A stretch of 9,238 nucleotides of DNA from Actinotignum schaalii (GCA_946222725.1 CAMIHT010000056.1:1-9238), one strand, 5' to 3'. Counted from the stretch's first letter, positions 1 to 6,711 are shown. A program made the numbers and translations. Notes: generated by a model not told the origin, from the letters alone.

Positions 1-1113
1 ATCCAGGAAACTGAGCCAGAACACGTGGCTACCCTGGAAATTCGGAGTCATCGAACCAATGGTGGAAATCGGGCGGTTCTGGGTGAGCGGCAGGTAGGTA
101 GACCAGTAGCGAGCAGCGAAATCGAAAATAATCGCAATCCACACCGAGAAGACGGCCCAGATCGATGCCCAGGTGACCGAACGGCGCGCGTAGCCACCGA
201 AGAAGTAGGACACGCCCACGGATACGGCAATCCCGAGAGCCAGAATCAGGAAGAGGAAGCCCCAGGTAGGCTCCCAGAGCATATTCGAGCAGGCCGCCAC
301 GATAACAAACATGATTGCCGCATTGGCACCCACCACGGCGAAGCCGCGCTTATTGGAGAAACCAAGGAAGAGGCCGGTGAAGAGCACCGTGCCGGCCAGG
401 CCCATAAGAGCTTCAATCCACAGCCCGCCGGTGGGTTCCAGGAAGGCACGGGTCACGGAAATGTATTCCATAACGCCGAAAGCAATGGCGAAGCTGATGC
501 CCGCCGCCATGGCGCGCCGCTTCGGGCCGCCGGCCACGAGGGCCTGTACAAAGAGTGCGAAGATGCCGGCAAATATGACGATAGTAACCAGTGAGATTGT
601 TGGATCTGCCAGCCAGTCATTAAAGCGAATAGCGCCGTATTCCTTCAGGAGCACCGCGAAGACGAAGGCGGGCAGTGAGTAGAAGGTGAAGGCGAGTAAG
701 GTCACGACGTAATCGAAACCGGTGTAGCGGCGGATAGCGCTCATCACACCGAAGAAGATTCCGAAGAAGATCGCGAGGAAAGTGGCCGCCAGCACGAGGC
801 GCAAGGTGGCGGAAGCGGCCTGACCGAGCATGTCATTAACAGACTGTCCGGAACGATTGACGCCCAGGTCGCACTGGCCGATGAAGCATTTCGCCGCTCC
901 GGTCAGCCAGGTCCAATAGCGCTCGTACCAGGGCAGGTCGAGGCCCATGAAGGAGGAGCGCTGCTGCATGAGATTTTCGCGATTCGGGTTATTGGATTCG
1001 CGAAGATCCTCGAGGGGGTCGCCCGAATTGATCGTAAGAACAAAAATAAGGAGCGACGCGGCCCAGAGGATAAGTACTGAGATGCCAATTCGTTTGGCGA
1101 TGAATTTATACAC
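1..1113 (-). CDS. ABC transporter permease, DppB/OppB type (C-terminus beyond window)
   Basis: This is an inner-membrane permease of a binding-protein-dependent peptide/nickel-type ABC importer. The frame is open from a GTG at 1113 to the left edge, giving 371 codons and no stop. Residues 1-30 (VYKFIAKRIG.., then a helix ending in NSGDPL) match the DppB N-terminal helix and its PGDP-like end. Residues 77-100 (FIGQCDLGVNRSGQSV) match the GDLG-S-PV segment before the BPD_transp_1 domain. Helices follow at about 102-126 and 133-157. Residues about 171-335 then add roughly five or six further hydrophobic segments not found in the standard six-helix fold. The residues from 336 resemble the loop before the next core helix, so the EAA loop should lie just outside the window. 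The Shine-Dalgarno is weak (GAAAGAAG). It lies downstream of the binding-protein gene and is probably co-transcribed. The family call is firm; the substrate is unknown. Confidence 0.88.
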   Translation of the reverse strand, partial: MYKFIAKRIGISVLILWAASLLIFVLTINSGDPLEDLRESNNPNRENLMQQRSSFMGLDLPWYERYWTWLTGAAKCFIGQCDLGVNRSGQSVNDMLGQAASATLRLVLAATFLAIFFGIFFGVMSAIRRYTGFDYVVTLLAFTFYSLPAFVFAVLLKEYGAIRFNDWLADPTISLVTIVIFAGIFALFVQALVAGGPKRRAMAAGISFAIAFGVMEYISVTRAFLEPTGGLWIEALMGLAGTVLFTGLFLGFSNKRGFAVVGANAAIMFVIVAACSNMLWEPTWGFLFLILALGIAVSVGVSYFFGGYARRSVTWASIWAVFSVWIAIIFDFAARYWSTYLPLTQNRPISTIGSMTPNFQGSHVFWLSFLD

Positions 1114-1174
1114 CGCGAGACTTCTTTCCGTTCTGTGTGCCGATGGGCGCCGGTTCGGACAATTTTACTCGGTG

Positions 1175-1180
1175 ACTATA
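1175..1180 (-). promoter_or_regulatory. possible -10 box for the permease gene
   Basis: On the minus strand the hexamer TATAGT (5 of 6 matches to TATAAT) lies 61 bp upstream of the permease GTG, inside the palindrome ACTATAGT and after the intergenic hairpin. No convincing -35 box is found 16-18 bp upstream. It could be a weak secondary promoter or chance. Confidence 0.25.
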
Positions 1181-1240
1181 GTACATAAGCATTTCCAGAC
1201 GAAATGGGACGTGGGATGTGACACAGGAAGGGTAAGGAAA

Positions 1241-1283
1241 CTGCACGCCCGGAGGGGCCGCGCTTGCGGCCCCTCCGGTGCAG
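1241..1283 (-). terminator. GC-rich intercistronic hairpin (attenuator or partial terminator)
   Basis: A perfect 13-bp stem is formed by 1249-1261 and 1266-1278 (CCGGAGGGGCCGC on the plus strand) with a 4-nt loop. It is extended by an outer 5-bp pairing, CTGCA 1241-1245 with TGCAG 1279-1283, leaving a 3-nt bulge. In the minus-strand transcript it begins about 38 nt after the binding-protein stop and is followed by the moderately U-rich TTTCCTTACCC. Such hairpins between binding-protein and permease genes commonly stabilise the upstream mRNA or reduce read-through. Which of the two applies here is inference. Confidence 0.75.
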
Positions 1284-1320
1284 CTAGAAAATAACTATTA
1301 CTTCCTATGCATAAGGCTAA

Positions 1321-3105
1321 TTACTCAGCCTTGGCGGGTGCGGAGCCCCAGCTCCACTTTTCGGCATTCCAGGCGATACCGGACTGGGTGACGTTGCGCT
1401 CAACGTTCTCCATACCGGTGGTGTACGCCGCGATGCCCGGGTGGGTGAAGAGCGGAATACCGAAGAGGTCATTCCACAGTTCCTTCTCAATCACCTTCTT
1501 GGCTTCCTTCTGGACCTTCGGATCCAGGCTGGAGGAAACCTTGTCCCATTCGGTGTCAACAGTGGCGTTGGCGTAACCGGTCTGGTTCTGACCACCGTTG
1601 GACTTGTAGATATTCGCACCGGAAACGATCTGACCGGAGCCGGACCAGGCGAAGAGCACCATGTCGAAGTCGCCGCTCTCATAGCCGCCACCCGGGGCCA
1701 TGAAGCCCTGGGCCCCGACGTCCTGGACGGTAATGCCGGCCTGGGCACAGGAGGAGGTCACGAGGGCAACCTCATCGGAACGGCGCTGGTTGGGCTGGTT
1801 GTAACCAATGCGGACCACCGGGTTGGCGATACCGGATTCAGCAACCTTGGCCTTGGCCTTTTCGATATCCACGGTGTCGTATTCACCGTTGTAGGAGGCC
1901 GCCACGACTTCCTTGTACTCGGGGTTATCCGGGAAGTATTCGCGGGAGTTAAGAACTTCAGCCTTGTCGTTGAGCGGCTTGATAAGCGAATCAACGATCT
2001 GCTGACGCGGGATGCAGTAGGCCATGGCCTGGCGCAGCGCGAGACCGCCCTTGTCATTGGCGAAGATGGAGCCCGGCTTGAAGTTGAAGTCGAAGTGCTC
2101 CCAAATCATGGTGTTACCTTCGAGGACGGTCACGCCCTGGGTGCCATTAAGGGCATCAAGGGTGTCCTTGGTGGCCTGCGGCTCAATGACGTTGACGTTC
2201 TGGTTGGCGAGGGCCTGAACCTGGCCTTCCGGCGGGATGAAGCGGATCACGAGTTCATCGAGACCGGGCTTCTCACCCCACCAATCCGGGTTGGGAACCA
2301 TGGTGATGTACTGACCGGCTTCCCAGCCACCTTCCTTGAGGGTGTAGGGACCGAAGGACGGCGCATCTTCCGCGGCGGGCAGCTGGCCCGGGGTGGGCGA
2401 ATTCCAGTTATTCCAGAATTCAGCGGCCTTCTTAGCGGTTTCGAAGTCCTTGTTCTTCAGGGCTTCGAAGAGCTCCTTCTTGGAGATACCAATCTTCTTA
2501 GCTACCACGTGCGAGGGAAGCGGACCGGAAACAACGAGCTGCCAGTCCGGATTCGGCTCAGAGTAGGTAATGGTGAAGGAACGGTCACCCGGGTTGCACT
2601 GGGGGCCTTCCGGCACGCCATCGGCGTAGGTATCCGGGCTGGACACGTGGTTGAACAGCGGCTCATCGGAGCCGGCAGCAGCCTGGCCGTCCATAATCCA
2701 CTTCGGATTCTGGGTAACCCAGTCCATATAGGCGTCTTCACAGGTGATGAGTTCGCCGCCCTGGTACTTGGCCTCATCGTTGAAGGTGTACTTCACGGTG
2801 AGGGGGTTCTCAGAAACCATTTCATAGTCACCGAGCGGGGTGCCATGCTTCCACTCGCCATTGGCGGAGTAGTAGCCGAAGCCGGGCATCATACGGTCAA
2901 CAACAAGGGAGTTGGCCGAGCTGTAGGTAGTGGGCGTCAAGCCGTTGTAGCCCAGGAATTCATCGGCACCGACGGTAACCGAAGCGGTCCGGTTGACATT
3001 TCCTTCGACCTGGGTGGGGCCACCCTTGCCGTTGGAGGAACAACCAGTCATGACCAGAGCAAGCGCGGCTGCTCCGGCCACCAAGGGATAAGCGGTCTTC
3101 TTCAC
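1321..3105 (-). CDS. ABC transporter substrate-binding lipoprotein, family 5 (DppA/OppA-like)
   Basis: This is the extracytoplasmic solute receptor of the importer, anchored to the outer face of the membrane by a lipid. It has 594 residues, normal for SBP_bac_5 proteins. Residues 1-22 form a lipoprotein signal: MKKT, a hydrophobic core (LVAGAAALALV), then MTGC with Cys22 as the lipidated residue. The mature part shows the family pattern: an early SANSLVVDRMMPG segment, a YTFNDEAKYQGGELITCEDA stretch (the usual 'F-DG-P-TA-DV' region), a GPYTLKEGGWEAGQ repeat-like segment near 250, and LRQAMAYCIPRQQIV near 355-370, equivalent to the conserved 'R-A--YAIDR--I' signature. GTG at 3105 is chosen because AGGAGG lies 7 nt upstream and the signal peptide begins there. 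It is the first gene of the importer operon. The ligand is probably a peptide, but family 5 also binds nickel and sugars, so specificity is open. Confidence 0.93.
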   Translation of the reverse strand: MKKTAYPLVAGAAALALVMTGCSSNGKGGPTQVEGNVNRTASVTVGADEFLGYNGLTPTTYSSANSLVVDRMMPGFGYYSANGEWKHGTPLGDYEMVSENPLTVKYTFNDEAKYQGGELITCEDAYMDWVTQNPKWIMDGQAAAGSDEPLFNHVSSPDTYADGVPEGPQCNPGDRSFTITYSEPNPDWQLVVSGPLPSHVVAKKIGISKKELFEALKNKDFETAKKAAEFWNNWNSPTPGQLPAAEDAPSFGPYTLKEGGWEAGQYITMVPNPDWWGEKPGLDELVIRFIPPEGQVQALANQNVNVIEPQATKDTLDALNGTQGVTVLEGNTMIWEHFDFNFKPGSIFANDKGGLALRQAMAYCIPRQQIVDSLIKPLNDKAEVLNSREYFPDNPEYKEVVAASYNGEYDTVDIEKAKAKVAESGIANPVVRIGYNQPNQRRSDEVALVTSSCAQAGITVQDVGAQGFMAPGGGYESGDFDMVLFAWSGSGQIVSGANIYKSNGGQNQTGYANATVDTEWDKVSSSLDPKVQKEAKKVIEKELWNDLFGIPLFTHPGIAAYTTGMENVERNVTQSGIAWNAEKWSWGSAPAKAE

Positions 3106-3112
3106 GAAGGAA

Positions 3113-3118
3113 CCTCCT
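3113..3118 (-). promoter_or_regulatory. consensus ribosome binding site of the binding-protein gene
   Basis: AGGAGG on the minus strand, 7 nt before the GTG at 3105. It is a full anti-Shine-Dalgarno match, much stronger than the one before the permease. It fixes the start codon and suits a highly expressed lipoprotein. Confidence 0.85.
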
Positions 3119-3130
3119 CATTGACTGTTT

Positions 3131-3160
3131 CCGTGCCGCGGGGGCAGTCCCCCGGTACGG
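3131..3160 (-). other. leader hairpin in the 5' UTR of the importer operon
   Basis: Arms CCGTGCC...GGGGG (3131-3144) and CCCCC...GGTACGG (3149-3160) pair through five G-C pairs around a 4-nt loop plus an outer stem with one G-T pair and a small bulge. It ends 12 nt before the Shine-Dalgarno, so it could affect mRNA stability or translation. No known riboswitch architecture is recognised. Confidence 0.5.
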
Positions 3161-3190
3161 AGTGATCATGTTCGCGCCGTGAGCGCGTGG

Positions 3191-3219
3191 AATATGCAAA
3201 AGCGGTGCCGGATTCTCAA
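3191..3219 (-). promoter_or_regulatory. candidate sigma-70-type promoter of the importer operon
   Basis: On the minus strand TTGAGA (3214-3219, 5 of 6 to TTGACA) is separated by exactly 17 bp from CATATT (3191-3196, 4 of 6 to TATAAT). Transcription would begin near 3184 and give a leader of about 80 nt containing the 3131-3160 hairpin. It is the best-spaced pair in the intergenic region, but no experimental signal is available. Confidence 0.5.
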
Positions 3220-3227
3220 GAATCCGG
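3208..3227. promoter_or_regulatory. 20-bp palindrome over the -35 box, candidate operator
   Basis: The arms CCGGATTC (3208-3215) and GAATCCGG (3220-3227) are perfect inverted repeats around the 4-bp centre TCAA. The predicted -35 hexamer 3214-3219 sits at the dyad centre, so a dimeric repressor bound here would occlude the promoter. No T-tract follows on either strand, so a terminator role is less likely. The identity of any regulator is unknown. Confidence 0.5.
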
Positions 3228-3242
3228 TGCGTTGACGATCTC

Positions 3243-3273
3243 CACAGGATGGAACACGCATTGACATCCTGTG
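3243..3273. repeat. spaced inverted repeat CACAGGATG-N13-CATCCTGTG
   Basis: The 9-bp arms 3243-3251 and 3265-3273 are perfect inverted repeats 22 bp apart (about two helical turns), centred roughly 75 bp upstream of the predicted importer start site. Arms on one face of the DNA and the upstream position suit an activator or auxiliary operator. This is inference from geometry only. Confidence 0.5.
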
Positions 3274-3303
3274 CGGATAGCCAGCGCCACCGCTCTAACC
3301 ATG

Positions 3304-3359
3304 GAAAAAGCCTACACGAGTCTTGACGATTTCTTTACGTTTAGGCTCAGGCTTTTTTC
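3304..3359 (-). terminator. terminator-like inverted repeat with A-tract/T-tract flanks
   Basis: GAAAAAGCCT (3304-3313) is complementary to AGGCTTTTTTC (3349-3359), with an inner AGCCTA (3309-3314) and TAGGCT (3342-3347) alternative. On either strand a stem would be followed by five or six Ts, as in a bidirectional terminator. It lies about 175 bp beyond the ligase stop and could end that operon. The 27-35 nt loop is long for an intrinsic terminator, so support is weak. Confidence 0.3.
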
Positions 3360-3472
3360 ATGTGCGAATGTTCACGCTCGCAAGAATGAGAGGAATCCGC
3401 AGCGTGGAGCCGTTTTTCAGCGTTATGAAAGTCTGGACACGTTCAGGAAGGAGTCACGTCTCACGCCAGGTA

Positions 3473-3523
3473 TATCTCATATGTTGAGATAGTTTTTCTC
3501 AAAATCATTCCAGCAATGAGATA
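3473..3523. repeat. cluster of TGAGATA words with a short inverted repeat
   Basis: TATCTCA (3473-3479) and TGAGATA (3485-3491) form a perfect 7-bp inverted repeat with a 5-bp centre. A further direct TGAGATA occurs at 3517-3523, 32 bp away (about three helical turns). On the plus strand the inverted repeat is followed by GTTTTT. It sits just beyond the ligase stop codon. It could be a protein-binding cluster or a weak terminator for plus-strand transcription, but no function is assignable. Confidence 0.35.
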
Positions 3524-3532
3524 AGCACTGTT

Positions 3533-5218
3533 TTAGGGCACCGCGGGGGCGGGCACGGCAGTACCGTGCCCGAAGAGATCGCGCAGCCGCGCCCGGGACA
3601 CCTTCCCGTCATCGCCCACCGGAAGCTCATCAAGCACCACCAGGAGGCGCGGGAGTTTGAAGGAGGCGAGCGCCTGGGCAGCAAAAGCCCTGAGCTGATC
3701 GAGGCTGGGCACGGGTAGGCTCTGGGGCACCACCGCGAAACCGCCGGTTATCGGATCCGGGGTAGCGAAATCTTCGGGACGGGCTTCGTGGGAATCCATC
3801 ACAATGGCGGCGCCCACCACCTGGCCCCACACCGGATCTGGCACACCTGTGACCAGGGCGGAACGCACTCCCGGGTACTGGTGGAGTACCCGCTCAATTT
3901 CTTCGGGGTGAACGGTATCTCCCCCAGTTTTGATGGTATCGGTGACTCGGGCAACCAGAGTGATATATCCATCCTCATCTACCCGCGCGTGGTCTTGAGA
4001 GCAGAACCATTCCCCCGCGAAGGAAGAGCGCTGGTAATTCTCCCCGTGCCAGTATCCGGCCGAAATGCTCGGTCCGCGTAATTGCATTTCTCCGATTTCC
4101 CCGGGCGCCACCGGGTTATCGGTACCCGGCTCCACCAAGCGAATCTCCACGTGGGGCATGGCACGCCCCACCGTTTCAGCCTTGTGCGCCACGCGCGCGG
4201 TGGGAAGATACGGGCCGACGCCGCCTGTTTCCACAGACCCCCATATGTTCAGCGGATGCAGACCCGCGGCATCCAGGCGCCCCATAAGAGCGGGCGGTAC
4301 CGCTGCTCCACCCACGAAAGCGTAGCGGAGACTGGAAAGATCCCGGGCGAGGAAGGTGTCGTCGTCGAGCATAAAAGAATAGGTGGTGGGGGTGCCGAAC
4401 ATGGTGGTGACCCGGTGTTCTTCAATAAGGTGCAGCAGGCCGGCCGGAGAGGGAGTACGCGCAATAACAATGCGGCCCCCGCGCGCGAAGTGGAAGAGCG
4501 TGCCGCCGTTGAACCCGGCAATAGAGGAACATCGAGCGCTGTGCAAGAAAATGTCATCACGTCCGTAGCCCAGAGCATCATGGAAAATACGGTCCGCCCA
4601 CCACAAATTGTCATGGGTAAGTTCGAGGGCCCGGGGTGCTTCCGGGGGCGCGGGCCGGAACATCATAACGGCAACCCCACTCGGGTATCCCTCGGTATTA
4701 AAAGCGGGATGACCGGCGGTGCCATCGGCAACGAAATCAGCGGTGAAACTCCCGGTTGCCGCGCTCAGAGCAATATAGCCGTTGGTGAGGGCGGGAGTGA
4801 AAGGTGGGGCGAGGACGTCGTCGTCGATAACAAAATGAATAAGAGTTCCCGTGGAGGTGAAGGCGCCGGCGGTGCCTATCTCCGCGCACGCGATAAGAAC
4901 GCGCGGGGCCGCAAAATCGACGAGGCGTTGAATCTCCACCGGGTGAAGGCGGGCGTCCACCGGAACGTAAACCGCACCGATGCGGGCGCAGGCCACCGCA
5001 ACCAGATAGTGATAGGGAGAATTATGGGCCACGATCATAACGCGGTCCCCGTGTGAGACACCGGCCTGGACGAAAAGTTGGGCAAGGCGGGAGGTGATAT
5101 CGCGGGCCTCACCGACCGTCAGGGCAGTGGCGTCATAGAAGAGACAGGGGCGATCCGGGTTGGCGAAAGCGGTGCGATCAAGCAGATAGGCAACGTTCGT
5201 GACGGGGACGCTACTCAT
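3533..5218 (-). CDS. class I adenylate-forming enzyme, acyl-CoA synthetase-like, with divergent P-loop
   Basis: This cytoplasmic enzyme is predicted to activate a carboxylic acid as acyl-AMP and pass it to CoA or another thiol. It has 561 residues, usual for fatty-acyl-CoA synthetases. The AMP-binding fold is clear: GDRVMIVAHNSPYHYLVAVACARIGAVYVPVD (57-88), GTPTTY (275-280), FVGGAAVP (301-308), WGSVET (326-331, the YGxTE motif), GEIGEMQLRGPSISAGYW (373-390), ARVTDTIKTGGDTVHPEEIE (423-442) and DGKVSR (537-542) with the expected catalytic Lys539. The P-loop position (184-203) reads MFRPAPPEAPRALELTH and lacks the TSGTTGxPKG residues, and motif A7 reads SQDH instead of TGD. ATG 5218 is chosen over upstream starts because those lie inside the preceding gene. 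The two genes overlap by 8 bp (ATGAGTAG). It could also be a ligase with another acyl substrate or a reduced-activity paralogue. Confidence 0.82.
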   Translation of the reverse strand: MSSVPVTNVAYLLDRTAFANPDRPCLFYDATALTVGEARDITSRLAQLFVQAGVSHGDRVMIVAHNSPYHYLVAVACARIGAVYVPVDARLHPVEIQRLVDFAAPRVLIACAEIGTAGAFTSTGTLIHFVIDDDVLAPPFTPALTNGYIALSAATGSFTADFVADGTAGHPAFNTEGYPSGVAVMMFRPAPPEAPRALELTHDNLWWADRIFHDALGYGRDDIFLHSARCSSIAGFNGGTLFHFARGGRIVIARTPSPAGLLHLIEEHRVTTMFGTPTTYSFMLDDDTFLARDLSSLRYAFVGGAAVPPALMGRLDAAGLHPLNIWGSVETGGVGPYLPTARVAHKAETVGRAMPHVEIRLVEPGTDNPVAPGEIGEMQLRGPSISAGYWHGENYQRSSFAGEWFCSQDHARVDEDGYITLVARVTDTIKTGGDTVHPEEIERVLHQYPGVRSALVTGVPDPVWGQVVGAAIVMDSHEARPEDFATPDPITGGFAVVPQSLPVPSLDQLRAFAAQALASFKLPRLLVVLDELPVGDDGKVSRARLRDLFGHGTAVPAPAVP

Positions 5219-6711
5219 TGCTCTCACTTTCTGAGCTCGACCCCGCTCCCCCGCCGGTATCTGCGAGATCCGCATCCGGCATATCAGCTGCGTGCTCCCC
5301 GAAAAGGAAACCGCGAATGAGGCGACGCAGCTGGTAGAGATCATCCACGTGGGAGAGCTCGCGCGCCGAATGCATGGACAGGAGAGGCACGCCCACATCC
5401 ACCGTGGTGATACCCAGGCGAGTAGCCGTGAGCGGGCCGATGGTGGTGCCGCAGGGAATGGAATTCCGGGAAATGAAGAACTGGTAAGCAGCGCCGGCAT
5501 CACTAGCCGCCCGGAGAGCGAGCGTGACGGATTCGGCATCGGAGGCGTAACGCTGCTGGGCGTTCATTTTGATAAGCGGGCCGGCACCGGCGCGCGGGGC
5601 GGAATCCGGGTCGTAAAACTCCGCGTAATTAGGGTTGAGAGCGTGCCCGGCATCGGCAGACATGCAGGCCGAACGCGCCAGTAGCCGGTACCAGCTATCC
5701 CCGCGCACCCCGAAGCTTTCCGCGATGCGGGTCAGCACGGTTTCCAGGAAGGGCCCGCTGGCTCCGCTGGTGGTTCCCGAACCGACTTCTTCGTGGTCGA
5801 AAGCAGCGAAAACTGGGAAGTAGGGAAGAGTCGCGTCATTCCCCACGCCCGCCGCCACCCCATCGAGGAGCGCCCGAAGACCGGCATATACAGAGGATAA
5901 ATTATCCTGACGCCCGGCGGATAGGTACGACCCATTGCGCCGCGGCGGCTCGACATCATATGCGTAGATATCATGCCAGCCGATCCATTCGGCACCGGGT
6001 GTTTCCCGGCCCTCCCGGCCCGGCTCCGCATAGCGCGCCAGGGTTTAAAAGATCGCTATCGGCATCGGCGCCGAGCTCCGATTCCACCCCGGCATCCCCG
6101 CACGCCCCGGTAACAATCGGATGGAGATGCTGCTGGCGATCCAAGGTGAGACTATCGCGGTTACCCGAAATAAGGTGCGGGGCGAGCTGCGGGATCACCA
6201 TGCAGGCGGGGGTGCGAACCAAGTATTCCCGACCGTCCATATCCGTGATGCGCCCGGCCAGGCCGAGGTCCCGGTTAAGCCAGGAATTGAGTAGTGGCCC
6301 GCCGTACACTTCCATATCTACCTGGGTGTAGCCCCCGTGACGAGAAGTGCCGGCCGGCTTGAGTTTGAGGCTGGGTGAATCGGTATGTGCACCCAGGATT
6401 CGGAACGGCGCTAGTTCACCGGAACCCGCACCCCGCGGGCTCACCCAGGCAATCAATGCCCCGCCGCGCCGCACATAGCGCGCCCCGCGCGCCTCCCAGG
6501 CATCCGTTTCGCGCTGCTCGGTGAAACCGTGTGCTTCCAGAGTGCGCGCGAGCTGCGCAGCTGCGTGGTAGGAGGACGGAGATTCCGCGATGAACTGCGC
6601 GTATCCACGGGCGTGGTGATCAGCGGCGGTACCCTCCTGCACCCGCATAGGATCCACCGGCGCGGTATTCGCCTGCGCGGTATCAGGCGTGGACTCGGCA
6701 AACTCAGACAT
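5211..6711 (-). pseudogene. M18-family aspartyl aminopeptidase with an internal frameshift
   Basis: M18 enzymes (DAP2/ApeB type) are cytosolic di-metal aminopeptidases that remove N-terminal, often acidic, residues from peptides. The first frame covers 6711 to TGA 5971-5973 and includes the GAHTDSP metal-ligand motif (His109), MEVYGGPLLNSWLNRDLGL and IPQLAPHL. The second frame, shifted by +1, continues with GRQDNLSSVYAGL, FDHEEVGS, SADAGHALNPNY, GTTIGP and MHSARE, and stops at 5211. Together these cover the complete family order, and the metal and base residues are all present. Removing one C from the CCC at 6041-6043 would join the frames smoothly (LLN-LARYAEPG). ATG 6711 is preferred to 6717 or 6747 because GGGAGG lies 8 nt upstream. 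It is either a recent pseudogene or a sequencing/assembly indel. A programmed shift is less likely. It is probably co-transcribed with its neighbours on both sides. Confidence 0.85.
6031..6047 (-). other. frameshift point in the M18 gene
   Basis: The second reading frame has a TAA at 6045-6047, so the switch must lie downstream of it on the minus strand and before the first-frame TGA at 5971-5973. Homology-like continuity (helical LARYAEPG, then EWIGWHDIYAYDV) places it close to 6040. The minus-strand sequence here is CTTTTAAACCCTGG, with short T, A and C runs followed by a G/C-rich stretch (5996-6026) in which indels and read errors are also likely. Confidence 0.7.

Larger units (their letters stand above)
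3106..3532. other. 427-bp gene-free control region
   Basis: This lies between the end of the ligase gene and the start of the binding-protein gene, both on the minus strand. It is visibly more AT-rich than the flanking genes, and no open frame in it shows a credible start or codon pattern. It contains the leader hairpin (3131-3160), promoter candidate (3191-3219), palindrome (3208-3227), spaced inverted repeat (3243-3273), terminator-like repeat (3304-3359) and TGAGATA cluster (3473-3523) listed separately. The stretch 3360-3470 shows nothing I can name. Confidence 0.7.

Noticed and set aside
1441..3165. 574-codon plus-strand open frame opposite the binding-protein gene
   Set aside because: It is fully antisense to a clearly recognisable lipoprotein gene. 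Long antisense frames arise from GC-rich third positions, and its translation has no family features or ribosome site.
3261..3266. TTGACA as a plus-strand -35 box
   Set aside because: There is no -10-like hexamer 16-19 bp downstream and no plus-strand gene to serve. It is part of the spaced inverted repeat.
3271..3492. 73-codon plus-strand frame in the intergenic region
   Set aside because: GTG start without a ribosome site, no recognisable protein pattern, and it crosses the inverted repeats described there.
4082..5056. 324-codon plus-strand frame opposite the adenylate-forming enzyme
   Set aside because: Shadow of the ligase gene. The composition is Gly/Arg-rich with no domain pattern.
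5219..5539. Upstream extension of the ligase frame by 107 codons
   Set aside because: The added residues lie entirely within the aminopeptidase C-terminus and do not resemble an AMP-binding N-terminus. The ATG at 5218 begins the family-like sequence.
5732..6031. Third-frame product reached by a -1 shift in the M18 gene
   Set aside because: Its translation is Arg/Ser/Pro-rich and unrelated to M18 peptidases. The aminopeptidase motifs are in the other frame.
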